NCBI GenBank assembly: GCA_002422915.1
Contig: DITV01000004.1
Location: forward strand, 232,827 to 296,826
Origin: Candidatus Saccharibacteria bacterium UBA6175
GTDB lineage: Bacteria > Patescibacteriota > Saccharimonadia > Saccharimonadales > Saccharimonadaceae
Direction of reading: 5' to 3'
DNA: 64,000 bases
This document shows positions 34,226-42,030 of this stretch, piece by piece (the first letter of the stretch is position 1; every line of letters begins with the position of its first letter). A program made the translations under genes and the position numbers. The notes under the pieces were generated by a model. That model saw nothing but the letters and a program-made list of their open reading frames with translations, had not been told where the DNA came from and made no database searches.

Positions 34226-34707
34226 TGGAAGTAGCGATTATTCTTGGTGTCTTGGGAGTCCTGCTCTTTGTTGGTGCGTTTATTTCAAAACGACGCTTTG
34301 GACTGCTTGGGCTGGCGCTCACCGCAGGCGCGACGTTGAGTTCGTTGTGGAGCTATGACGCTGGCCTCGTGCTCTCTGGTACTGGCCTCGTTCCCGACGG
34401 GCCAATTACCAACGCCGTCGCCCTATCGGTGGTTGTGCTGTTGCCTGCGGTCCTGCTGCTGTTTCATGGCTACACCTATAAATCACCGGTAAGTCGGGTG
34501 CTCGGCTCGCTTTTCTTTGCGTTGCTCGCTATGGCATTTCTGCTCGAGCCGCTCAGTTTCGCACTACCATTGAATGGCCCTGCTGCCGACCTTTACGGGG
34601 TTCTTTTGGCTAATCAAGGCATTATCATTAGTGTGGGTGTGGTCATGGCAATCATTGATCTGTTCTTTACGAAACCCGCCAGTGAGAAAAAAGACAAACG
34701 TCGCTAG
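34225..34707 (+). CDS. hypothetical multi-pass membrane protein
   Basis: 160 residues, GTG start at the last base of the DUF192 stop. Five hydrophobic helices are visible (VAIILGVLGVLLFVGAFIS; LLGLALTAGATLSSLW; AVALSVVVLLPAVLLLFHGY; VLGSLFFALLAMAFLLEPL; ILANQG-type last helix IIISVGVVMAIIDLF). The end is Lys/Arg-rich. No catalytic motif. Co-transcribed with the DUF192 gene. Not recognised. Confidence 0.75.
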   Translation: MEVAIILGVLGVLLFVGAFISKRRFGLLGLALTAGATLSSLWSYDAGLVLSGTGLVPDGPITNAVALSVVVLLPAVLLLFHGYTYKSPVSRVLGSLFFALLAMAFLLEPLSFALPLNGPAADLYGVLLANQGIIISVGVVMAIIDLFFTKPASEKKDKRR

Positions 34708-34761
34708 CATTGACATTCCACCCCTGTTTCTATATAGTGTGAGAAGCTTTATTGCCACTAC

Positions 34762-34838
34762 GGGACCGTAGCTCAGCTGGTTAGAGCACCTGCCTTTTAA
34801 GCAGGGTGTCGTGGGTTCAAGCCCCACCGGTCCCTCCA
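34762..34838 (+). tRNA. tRNA-Lys(UUU)
   Basis: 77 bases with encoded CCA. Acceptor GGGACCG / CGGTCCC; D arm GCTCAGCTGGTTAGAGC; anticodon arm CCTGC-CTTTTAA-GCAGG gives TTT; T arm GTGGG-TTCAAGC-CCCAC. Followed immediately by a palindrome and a structured repeat shared with the second tRNA-Lys. Confidence 0.98.
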
Positions 34839-34875
34839 AAGTAAATGCCCCTCACGTGAGGGGCATTTACTTTGG
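34836..34875 (+). repeat. perfect 40-bp palindrome overlapping the CCA end of tRNA-Lys(UUU)
   Basis: Two 20-base arms meet at 34855/34856. The left arm starts CCAAAG and the right arm ends CTTTGG, so the CCA of the tRNA belongs to the palindrome. It probably terminates tRNA transcription, though the T run is weak. The matching structure after tRNA-Lys(CUU) has a different sequence but the same CCAAAG...CTTTGG ends. Confidence 0.85.
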
Positions 34876-34996
34876 AGAAGCTGCGCTTGAAGCCACGACA
34901 GTCGTGGGTGAGAACTGCCGGTGGCAGTTCGCAAGGCGATGTTCCGATGCGAACTGGTTTCGCAATCGTGAACTCGCGGGGTCGCCGAAGGTGACC
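34876..34996 (+). repeat. 121-bp structured repeat, copy 1 (after tRNA-Lys UUU)
   Basis: Nearly identical to 53217-53337; the last about 95 bases differ at one position, in a hairpin loop. It holds a series of short perfect stems: CCACGAC/GTCGTGG, GAACTGCC/GGCAGTTC, GCGAA/TTCGC and GGTCGCC/GGTGACC. At its end AAGCCCC (34997-35003) repeats the T arm of the tRNA just upstream (34819-34825). No ORF. Could be a non-coding RNA or a miniature mobile element. Confidence 0.85.
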
Positions 34997-35028
34997 AAGC
35001 CCCGACCAAACCTGCTAAAATAAACGTA

Positions 35029-35466
35029 ATGAAAGCGCCAAAACACACCTTCAGCCAAAAGCAGCTCGCCTTCCAAGAGTTGTTCATTGGCACGCTCATT
35101 TACGCAGTTGTTCTTGGGTTTCTTAACGACTACACTTCCGTTGTTGAAGTGAATAGTTTCTCGACGATCTTCTTCGCAAGTGTCGTACTCTCGATTCTCG
35201 CGTACCTCACGTTTGCACTGAAGAAGCGCACTATTGCATGGCTCAAGAATCACCAAGGTGCATTTTTCCGCGTGCTGACGTTCTTGAGTGTCTGGCTGAT
35301 CATGTTCCTCTCGAAGTTTGTCTTTGTCTGGGCCCTCGATCTTTTGTTTGGTACATATATCTCGATTAACGGCTTCTTCGGCATTCTTATTGTTGTCGTG
35401 CTTGTGACGGTGGTGCAGCGGTTGGCCTACTTTATATTCAAGCGTCTTGGTCCCTCGAACAGTTAA
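35029..35466 (+). CDS. hypothetical membrane protein
   Basis: 145 residues with four hydrophobic helices (LFIGTLIYAVVLGFL; IFFASVVLSILAYLTFAL; LTFLSVWLIMFLSKFVFVWAL; GILIVVVLVTVVQRLAYFIF). No soluble domain and no catalytic motif. TAAAAT ends 7 bases before the ATG, so leaderless. Not recognised. Confidence 0.8.
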   Translation: MKAPKHTFSQKQLAFQELFIGTLIYAVVLGFLNDYTSVVEVNSFSTIFFASVVLSILAYLTFALKKRTIAWLKNHQGAFFRVLTFLSVWLIMFLSKFVFVWALDLLFGTYISINGFFGILIVVVLVTVVQRLAYFIFKRLGPSNS

Positions 35467-35508
35467 GTGCTAAGAAAATATTAATATTTCCTCAGTATAG
35501 TCAGTACT

Positions 35509-36951
35509 ATGCTGACGTGGCTCTCCGGCAAAACGCACGTGTCGTGGTTAATTGCCGGCGGGTGCAGTGGGTTAGTGATAGGCGTCTGGTTGGCGCTGTA
35601 TGTTTCGATAGGTGGAGTATGGGCACTTTGCGGCATGGCGGCTGTCGTTGCTATGTTCGTTCTGCGTACAAGATACTCGGTCGCCGTCGCAGGAGTTGCG
35701 TTTGGTATGGTTGGGTGTTGGTATGGCTCGGCCAGCCTCAGTGATGCGCAGCGGCTGAGCCCACTTGTCGGTGAGGTCGTGACTATAACAGGCACGGTGC
35801 GTGAAGACCCCTCACTTTCGGGCGATGGAAGTATCTCTCTCCAGTTGCACAAGCTCCGCCTGGGCGGCTACGACGTTAGTGGGGCTATATGGGTGAGTCT
35901 GGCTCGAAAAGAAACGATCGTACGAGGCGACGAGGTGACAGTGGATGGTGAACTGACGGCAGGCTTTGGTAACTTTGTGGGAACAATGCATAGAGCATCA
36001 GTACGCGAGATTGTTCGGCCCATACCTGGAGATGTCGGCCGTGTGGTACGTGACTGGTTTGCGGAGGCGGTGCGTCTGGGGATTCCGGAGCCACAAGCGA
36101 GCTTGGGGATCGGATTTTTGACTGGGCAGAAGAGTGCTTTGCCCGAAGATTTGTCCGAACAGCTGCGCATTGCAGGGCTGACGCACATTGTTGTGGCGAG
36201 CGGCTATAATCTAACGATTCTTGTCAGGCTTGCCCGCAGATTGTTCAGCAAACACTCACGATTTTTAGCTACATCGAGCTCAATGGCGATGATTGTATCA
36301 TTCATTGCAGTGACGGGACTTAGCCCTAGTATGACCAGGGCTGGTTTAGTTTCAGGGCTTAGTCTGGTCGCGGCCAACTACGGCCGATCGGTTCACCCAT
36401 TCGTCCTGCTGCCGTTTATTGCGGCCATTACAGTCTTGTGGCAACCGTCGTTTGTATGGGGTGACTTGGGCTGGCAGCTCAGCATGACGGCATTTGCCGG
36501 TGTGATGATTGTCGCACCCTTGATGCAGGCATATTTCTTTGGACCTTCGCCACCAGGATTGCTCCGGCAGATTCTAGGCGAGACGGTCGCGGCGCACCTA
36601 GTCACGCTCCCATTGATCGTCTTGTCATTCGGGACTATTTCGCACGTTGCAATCATCGCCAACCTAATGATTGTTCCGCTTGTACCACTTGCAATGTTGT
36701 TAACCTTTGTGGTAGGAATCGTTGGTCTCGTAGCTCCGGCGATTGTGAGCCTTGTTGGCCTACCTGCGAGCTGGCTCCTTGCCTACATGACGTCTGTGGC
36801 TGGCTTCTTGGCCGAGCTGCCTTGGGCACAGGTAGATGCCTCGTCGCTGGCATGGGCGGTCCCTGTCTATGTTGTTGGGCTGGTCAGTTTCTGTTGGTAT
36901 ATGCAGCGAAAGACGAAGTTCAGGCTAAGAGAAGTTAACCTGGTTGAATAA
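35509..36951 (+). CDS. comEC: ComEC/Rec2-type competence DNA channel, short form
   Basis: 480 residues. N-terminal OB-like DUF4131 region (VVTITGTVREDPSLSGDG), then the ComEC channel domain: GLTHIVVASGYNLTILVRLA, LSPSMTRAGLVSGL, WGDLGWQLSMTAFAGVM. The C-terminal metallo-beta-lactamase domain of longer ComEC proteins is absent. It forms the inner-membrane channel for single-stranded DNA uptake, and the type IV pilus genes in the window would complement it in natural transformation (inference). TATAGT ends 7 bases before the ATG. Confidence 0.92.
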   Translation: MLTWLSGKTHVSWLIAGGCSGLVIGVWLALYVSIGGVWALCGMAAVVAMFVLRTRYSVAVAGVAFGMVGCWYGSASLSDAQRLSPLVGEVVTITGTVREDPSLSGDGSISLQLHKLRLGGYDVSGAIWVSLARKETIVRGDEVTVDGELTAGFGNFVGTMHRASVREIVRPIPGDVGRVVRDWFAEAVRLGIPEPQASLGIGFLTGQKSALPEDLSEQLRIAGLTHIVVASGYNLTILVRLARRLFSKHSRFLATSSSMAMIVSFIAVTGLSPSMTRAGLVSGLSLVAANYGRSVHPFVLLPFIAAITVLWQPSFVWGDLGWQLSMTAFAGVMIVAPLMQAYFFGPSPPGLLRQILGETVAAHLVTLPLIVLSFGTISHVAIIANLMIVPLVPLAMLLTFVVGIVGLVAPAIVSLVGLPASWLLAYMTSVAGFLAELPWAQVDASSLAWAVPVYVVGLVSFCWYMQRKTKFRLREVNLVE

Positions 36952-36956
36952 GGCTG

Positions 36957-37676
36957 TTACCGTGGTCTAGTGCGGGCGACTTCGCGGGCAAGTTCGGCGA
37001 ACCGATCGTCAATATCGACAGGGCTGAATGACCCGTAGCGGCGGGTGACCGCTTGTTCAATCAAGAAGTCGGCAATGCGAGGGTTTTTCGGAAGCAGTGA
37101 GCCGTGAAGATAGGTGCCAATGGCATTGTTGTAACGCACACCTTCGTGCGCATCGCGCGAGTTGTTACCGGCACCTTTAATAACGGTTGCAAATGGAACG
37201 GCGCTTTTGCCGAGGAACGTTTGGCCACTGTGGTTCTCGTAGCCTATGATTTCATCGAATTCAGAAGATGTGGTCACGATATTTCCAATCAACCGTTCTG
37301 GTGTGGCGAAGGTTTCACAGTCGAAGATGCCAATACCGGTGATCCGTTTCTTGGCTGATGTTTCGAAGAAATGTCCAAAGAGCTGGTATAAGCCACACAC
37401 CATCAGCATGGGTGTGCCATTCTCGGCGAGCGCCTTGAGCTTAGGGCCGATTGCAATAAGGTCACTGTGGATGGTATCTTGACCACTATCTTGCCCACCG
37501 CCGCCGACGACGATATCGATGTCATCGGGAAGTGTGTCGCCGACATTGTATTCGGTGACAATTGGCGAGTATCCGTGCCATCCAAGTCGTCGTACGAGTG
37601 TTAAGACATTTCCATAGTCGCCATAAATGTTCATGTCTTTCGGGTAGAGCTGGACAATATGAATTGGCCGATTCAT
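36957..37676 (-). CDS. gatD: GatD glutamine amidotransferase (lipid II amidation)
   Basis: 239 residues, CobB/CobQ-like class I GATase: HIVQLYPKDMNIYGDYGN start, VVGGGGQDSGQD, catalytic Cys in TPMLMVCGLYQLFGH, and the ENHSGQTFLG segment. With MurT it amidates the D-Glu of lipid II to D-iGln, a Gram-positive trait. The start overlaps the murT stop by one base. Convergent with comEC (5-base gap). Confidence 0.95.
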   Translation of the reverse strand: MNRPIHIVQLYPKDMNIYGDYGNVLTLVRRLGWHGYSPIVTEYNVGDTLPDDIDIVVGGGGQDSGQDTIHSDLIAIGPKLKALAENGTPMLMVCGLYQLFGHFFETSAKKRITGIGIFDCETFATPERLIGNIVTTSSEFDEIIGYENHSGQTFLGKSAVPFATVIKGAGNNSRDAHEGVRYNNAIGTYLHGSLLPKNPRIADFLIEQAVTRRYGSFSPVDIDDRFAELAREVARTRPR

Positions 37677-38947
37677 CAGGCGACAACCTCCACGGTGGTT
37701 ATTTTTGAGAGTTCTTTGCGCAAGGTGATCATCGCCGTATAGGTACAGTAGATGCGCTTTGGGGTATCAGGGTAGTGGTCAATAAAAGTCCGAAGTGCAG
37801 TGGTGAGGTCGGTTTCGACCAGTTCGGTAGTGATTCGGTCGTATTGGAGCCGTACGGCCATATCGTAGGCGCGAATGCCGCTGACAGCTGCGACACCTGC
37901 TTCGGTGAGGCTTTCAAAATCGACATCCCAGAGCCATGACATGTCACGGCCATCGGCGTAGTTGTCATTAATGGCGATCATCGTGGCATAGCCTTTTGGC
38001 GAGAATGAGCTGAGCCCGAGGCGGAAGCCGGACGGGTTTTTGACGAGTACTAATTCAAGTGGCTGACCGCCAATGGTCATGGTTTCTCCGCGGCCAAATG
38101 CCGGGGTGACGTTTGCGAGGGCGTGGATTGCCTCAATTGAAGAAAACGTATCTCCAAGAACTGATTTTGTAAGTGCCAGTGCGGCGGCAGCATTGAGAAT
38201 GTTGTAGACGCCGGTAATTCTTAATGAGGTGGAGAAGTGAGTGCCGTCAATCACAAACGTAGCGGAACTGTGAGTATGAGATTCAAGTTGTACTGCACTA
38301 TCGGGAAGCGCATCTTGGCGTACGGCGTCGCCCCGCAGTTCGTCATCAGTTGGGAATGAGGCGCGCAGGGTCTTACTCACACCGAAGTAGCTGACTCGCT
38401 GCTTTTTCGTTTGTTGAGCTAAAGATCGTATGCGTGGATCCTCACGGTTGAGGACGACCGATTCGGTTGTAGCCTCGACAATTTTTTGAAGAAGCTTGGC
38501 CGTCGCGTCAATCTCCCCGAAACGATCGAGTTGATCACGCATCACATTTAGTATGAGACTGTGGGTCGGGGGGATTACTTCTACAAATTTGACGGCATGG
38601 GCTTCATCGAGTTCGAGCACCGCAATGTCTGCGTCGAGTTGACCGCGAAGGTTGATATCACCAAGTAGCGCGGCTGCGACACCACGAGTAAAGTTGCTTC
38701 CGGTTCGATTGGTGAATACTTTAAGTCCATGGGCTTCAAGCAACGCAACAACCATTTTGGTAGTAGTCGTTTTACCGTTGGTTCCACTGATGACGACAAC
38801 ACCATGGGGCAACGGTGCCAGAGTCTTCTTAAGGAATTGTGGATCGATTCGTTCAACAAACAGACCGGGCAGGGCCGAGCCACCCCCGCGAAGACGGGCA
38901 ACAGAGCGAACGGCTTTTCCAAAGATCACGACAAAGGGATGAGGCAT
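37676..38947 (-). CDS. murT: MurT Mur-ligase-like subunit (lipid II amidation)
   Basis: 423 residues from the ATG at 38945-38947, 7 bases after TATAAT (minus). Mur ligase central domain with VVISGTNGKTTTTKMVVALL and RTGSNFTRGVAAALLG, then DUF1727. It activates the D-Glu carboxylate for amidation using ammonia from GatD. Cysteines of the zinc ribbon found in MurT of Firmicutes are absent: the region about residues 190-230 has none. Confidence 0.95.
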   Translation of the reverse strand: MPHPFVVIFGKAVRSVARLRGGGSALPGLFVERIDPQFLKKTLAPLPHGVVVISGTNGKTTTTKMVVALLEAHGLKVFTNRTGSNFTRGVAAALLGDINLRGQLDADIAVLELDEAHAVKFVEVIPPTHSLILNVMRDQLDRFGEIDATAKLLQKIVEATTESVVLNREDPRIRSLAQQTKKQRVSYFGVSKTLRASFPTDDELRGDAVRQDALPDSAVQLESHTHSSATFVIDGTHFSTSLRITGVYNILNAAAALALTKSVLGDTFSSIEAIHALANVTPAFGRGETMTIGGQPLELVLVKNPSGFRLGLSSFSPKGYATMIAINDNYADGRDMSWLWDVDFESLTEAGVAAVSGIRAYDMAVRLQYDRITTELVETDLTTALRTFIDHYPDTPKRIYCTYTAMITLRKELSKITTVEVVA

Positions 38948-38978
38948 ATAGCTCATTATATCGTATAATGAGGCTATG
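38945..38978. promoter_or_regulatory. compact divergent leaderless promoter murT / membrane gene
   Basis: The gap is only 28 bp (38948-38975). ATTATA at 38955-38960 (TATAAT on minus) and TATAAT at 38964-38969 face away from each other across TCG. Each -10 ends 6-7 bases before its ATG. The -35 regions must lie within or beyond the opposite promoter, into the opposite gene. Confidence 0.85.
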
Positions 38979-39359
38979 TTTTTGGTGGGTTTATTACAGT
39001 GGTGGTACAGCCGAGGCTGGCACGGTCAGCTCCGTGAGGCGAGTCGCCGACTGAGTGCTACCGCCGACTTCTTTTCTATCGGTCATTTGGCGGGAACACT
39101 TTTTGATCCATTTCGTCAGATCTCTGCCAGTGGTTCCGGGGGGTCACTAGGTGATGTTATGCGAGGTTTTTTTGATAAAACAATCTCTCGGACGATTGGG
39201 TTTGTCGTTCGGTTCTTTACTATACTCGCTGGACTTGTTTGCCTCATCTTTCAGATAGCAGTGGAAGGTATCATTCTTGGTGTTTGGCCGCTTGTTCCAC
39301 TTATTCCCATAATCGGCTGTGTTCTATTTGCTGTTGGTTGGGTACCATCATGGCAATAG
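38976..39359 (+). CDS. hypothetical membrane protein upstream of the Clp-like ATPase
   Basis: 127 residues: an amphipathic N-terminus (MFLVGLLQWWYSRGWHGQLR), a Gly/Ser linker, and two C-terminal membrane helices (TIGFVVRFFTILAGLVCLIF and VWPLVPLIPIIGCVLFAVGW). Leaderless start. The last 10 bases overlap the start of the membrane-bound Clp-type ATPase, so the two products are probably made together and may interact. No family recognised. Confidence 0.8.
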   Translation: MFLVGLLQWWYSRGWHGQLREASRRLSATADFFSIGHLAGTLFDPFRQISASGSGGSLGDVMRGFFDKTISRTIGFVVRFFTILAGLVCLIFQIAVEGIILGVWPLVPLIPIIGCVLFAVGWVPSWQ

Positions 39360-41764
39360 TTACCTATAATCCTCATAGCACCAGGGCACAGCACGCTCGG
39401 TATGGCTATAGCTTAAAACCGTGGGTGCTGGTGTTGCAGCTTACTGCCGTTATGTTTCTTGTGGTTGGCGGTGCATTGCTCGCTGTCGGAAGCGAATTTG
39501 GCTGGCTAGCGCTTGGCTTTGCGGCTATCCCCGCTATGGTTGCTGAATGGTATGTTCGTGAGCTCGTCAAGGTTCCGCTCGACATCTCGCGTGACACTAT
39601 TGACGCCCGTATGGACGCCGACATTCTAGGTACTCTTCCCGTCGCTTTCTCACCGAAGATGCTAGCACAGTGTGTTGCGTTGACAACTGGGGGAGGCTTC
39701 TTTGAGGTCCGTTTCGGCGTTGGCGGGGGATTCTTGTCTGAACTAGTCTCCGATGATCCAAAAGACACCGAGGCGGTGTTCGACGAGATTCAAAAGATTG
39801 CGAAACTTGTAGGCGGTAGAATGAGCGCCGGAGTTATTATTATCGCGCTTCTCCGTTCGGTTCCCTCAAAAAAGACCCTGCTTGGTCACCTACAGCTTGA
39901 AGAAGATGATTTGATTCGTGGAGTGCAGTGGTATCATCAGGTGACTGATCAGATTGATGCTCGCTATGAAAAGCCGCGAAGAAGCGGTGGCATTGGCCGA
40001 GATTGGTCATTTGGCTACATCCCCACCTTGTCACGATTTGGTCAAAATATCTCTACTGTACAGACAGTGAGCACACCGGTCCGCGATGAAACACTTAACC
40101 AGCTTGTTCAGTTACTCGACGGCGGCCGTGGTTCAATTGGGCTGATAGGCCAGCTTGGTGTGGGAAAAACAGAAGTATTGTTTGAACTCGCCAGCCGCCT
40201 AATGGATCCATCGAGCGGGGTTCCACCGTCGTTACTGTATAAACAAGTCTTCTTGCTCGACGCCAGTCGTCTCGTGGCTGCTGCGTCAGAAGGGGGTATT
40301 GAAGACCTGGTCGCGACCATTCTTGGTGAAGCCTATGCAGCAAAAAACGTCATTGTATGCTTAGACGGCGCAGAGCTTTTCTTTGAAAGTGGGGTAGGCT
40401 CGGTTGACATTAGTGCACTGCTGCTACCCATCCTTGAAGCTGCTCGATTGCCGATTATTCTAACGATGGACGAGCAGCGGTTCTTACAAATTAGTAAGCG
40501 CATGCCAGCGTTGGCTCAGTCAATCCAAAAAATAGTGGTTCATCCCACGAGTGAATCAGATACGCTAAAAGTATTGCAGCAAGCCTTGCCAAAACTTGAA
40601 TATCGATTAGCGGTCACCTACATGTACCAGGCACTTAAGGAGGCGTATGCGTTAAGTAAGCGCTACGTCTATGACGTTTCGATGCCTGGTCAAGCGATTA
40701 CATTACTTGAGGCCGCCGCCGCATCTGCAGAGGATGGCTTGGTAACCGCTGGTTCGGTCCAAAAAGCTATCGAGAGTAGCACAGGAGTCAAGACGGCGTC
40801 GGTTGATGATGAAGAAGAGCGTGAGACGTTGCTCAACCTTGAAGCGCGGATTCATGAGCAAATGATTGGCCAGGACCGGGCGGTGGAAGTCGTTTCAAGC
40901 GCGCTAAGGCGAGCGCGAGCAGGCGTGCGAAATCAGTCGCGGCCGGTAGGGACCTTTCTATTTCTTGGACCAACTGGTGTTGGTAAAACTGAGCTCGCCA
41001 AGTCGCTCGCCGCTGTCTACTTTGGTGGAGAGGATAAACTGATTCGGCTGGACATGAATGAGTTTGTCTCGAGTGACGATGTTGCGCGTTTAATCGCCGA
41101 CGGCACCCAAGACCCACACAGCCTGACGGCGCAGGTGATGAAGAAGCCGTTTAGTGTGGTGCTACTTGATGAGATTGAAAAGGCCCATCCAATGGTACTC
41201 ACGACTCTTTTACAGCTACTCGATGAGGGCGTGTTGCGCGATACGCGAAATAGGGAAGTCAGTTTCCGCGACACGATTGTGATTGGGACGAGTAACGCCA
41301 ATGCCGAGCGCATTCAAGAATACCTGCATCGCGGCTATAACCTTGATCAGTTTGAAGAAACCTTTACCGAAGAACTTCTGACGAGCGGCATCTTCAAGCC
41401 AGAGTTTCTGAACCGTTTCGATGAATTGGTGGTATTCCGGCCGCTCGAGAAGAATGAACTTCGCCAGGTGGTTGATTTAATTATGACGTCGTTAAATAAA
41501 AACCTCGAAGCCCAGAAAATAAGTGTGAGCTTGTCGAACGATGCCCGAGACTACCTGGTTGAAGCTGGCTACGACCCACGCCTTGGCGCTCGTCCGATGC
41601 GCCGTGTGGTGCAACGCGCGGTTGAGAATACGGTTGCTAACCTGCTTCTTTCCAAAGCGCTTGAACCCGGCGGTTCCATCGAGATCTCGCTTGGTCAGGT
41701 GCAATCAATGCTTGACACAAAAAAACGAGCTGACGCCATTTCTGACTCAACTCGTTCTGAATAA
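39350..41764 (+). CDS. membrane-anchored Clp/Hsp100-type double AAA+ ATPase
   Basis: 804 residues from the ATG at 39350 (10-base overlap with the gene before). Two membrane helices near the N-terminus (about 28-70) replace the soluble Clp N domain. First AAA module: Walker A GQLGVGKTEVLF (about 267) with a weak Walker B (VIVCLDGAELFF). Second module: canonical GPTGVGKTELAKSL (about 540), VVLLDEIEKAHP and RFDELVVFRPL, followed by the ClpB-type D2-small domain (YDPRLGARPMRRVVQR). A membrane-bound unfoldase is inferred. No ClpP in the window, and no classical middle domain seen. Confidence 0.88.
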   Translation: MAIVTYNPHSTRAQHARYGYSLKPWVLVLQLTAVMFLVVGGALLAVGSEFGWLALGFAAIPAMVAEWYVRELVKVPLDISRDTIDARMDADILGTLPVAFSPKMLAQCVALTTGGGFFEVRFGVGGGFLSELVSDDPKDTEAVFDEIQKIAKLVGGRMSAGVIIIALLRSVPSKKTLLGHLQLEEDDLIRGVQWYHQVTDQIDARYEKPRRSGGIGRDWSFGYIPTLSRFGQNISTVQTVSTPVRDETLNQLVQLLDGGRGSIGLIGQLGVGKTEVLFELASRLMDPSSGVPPSLLYKQVFLLDASRLVAAASEGGIEDLVATILGEAYAAKNVIVCLDGAELFFESGVGSVDISALLLPILEAARLPIILTMDEQRFLQISKRMPALAQSIQKIVVHPTSESDTLKVLQQALPKLEYRLAVTYMYQALKEAYALSKRYVYDVSMPGQAITLLEAAAASAEDGLVTAGSVQKAIESSTGVKTASVDDEEERETLLNLEARIHEQMIGQDRAVEVVSSALRRARAGVRNQSRPVGTFLFLGPTGVGKTELAKSLAAVYFGGEDKLIRLDMNEFVSSDDVARLIADGTQDPHSLTAQVMKKPFSVVLLDEIEKAHPMVLTTLLQLLDEGVLRDTRNREVSFRDTIVIGTSNANAERIQEYLHRGYNLDQFEETFTEELLTSGIFKPEFLNRFDELVVFRPLEKNELRQVVDLIMTSLNKNLEAQKISVSLSNDARDYLVEAGYDPRLGARPMRRVVQRAVENTVANLLLSKALEPGGSIEISLGQVQSMLDTKKRADAISDSTRSE

Positions 41765-41767
41765 ATG

Positions 41768-41845
41768 TGGGGCGAATGATGGGGATCGAACCCACTACCT
41801 ACGGAACCACAACCCGTCGCTCTAACCAAATGAGCTACATCCGCC
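41768..41845 (-). tRNA. tRNA-His(GUG)
   Basis: 78 bases with CCA. The acceptor is an 8-bp stem (GGCGGATG / CATTCGCC), giving the extra G-1:C73 pair specific to tRNA-His. Anticodon loop TTGTGGT gives GTG. T arm GTGGG-TTCGATC-CCCAT. Lies 3 bases after the Clp-like gene on the opposite strand. Confidence 0.96.
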
Positions 41846-41862
41846 ATGTTGTTTTGTTGTCT

Positions 41863-41937
41863 TGGTGCGGGCGGAGAGAATCGAACTCTCATCGCTTGCT
41901 TGGAAGGCAGGCATATTAGCCATTATACGACGCCCGC
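41863..41937 (-). tRNA. tRNA-Gly(UCC)
   Basis: 75 bases with encoded CCA. Acceptor GCGGGCG / CGCCCGC, discriminator A. Anticodon loop CTTCCAA gives TCC; the anticodon stem CCTGC/GCAAG has one mismatch. T arm GAGAG-TTCGATT-CTCTC. Upstream of tRNA-His, 17 bases apart, probably one transcript. Confidence 0.94.
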
Positions 41938-42030
41938 AGCTGAAGGCTAGTATAGCAAATTCCACCCCTGATGGGAAGTAGAACGTTCGGCTGAATTGAC
42001 TTCTTTGTGAGCTTCGCGTACTATCTGGGT

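Noticed and set aside
34836..35003. CRISPR-like or attC integron site after tRNA-Lys
   Set aside because: Only one unit per locus with no spacer series, no cas or integron integrase genes, and no attC core-site pair.
39239..39349. 37-residue N-terminal extension of the Clp-like ATPase
   Set aside because: It is out-of-frame reading of the upstream membrane protein gene; the ATG at 39350 fits the coupled overlap.
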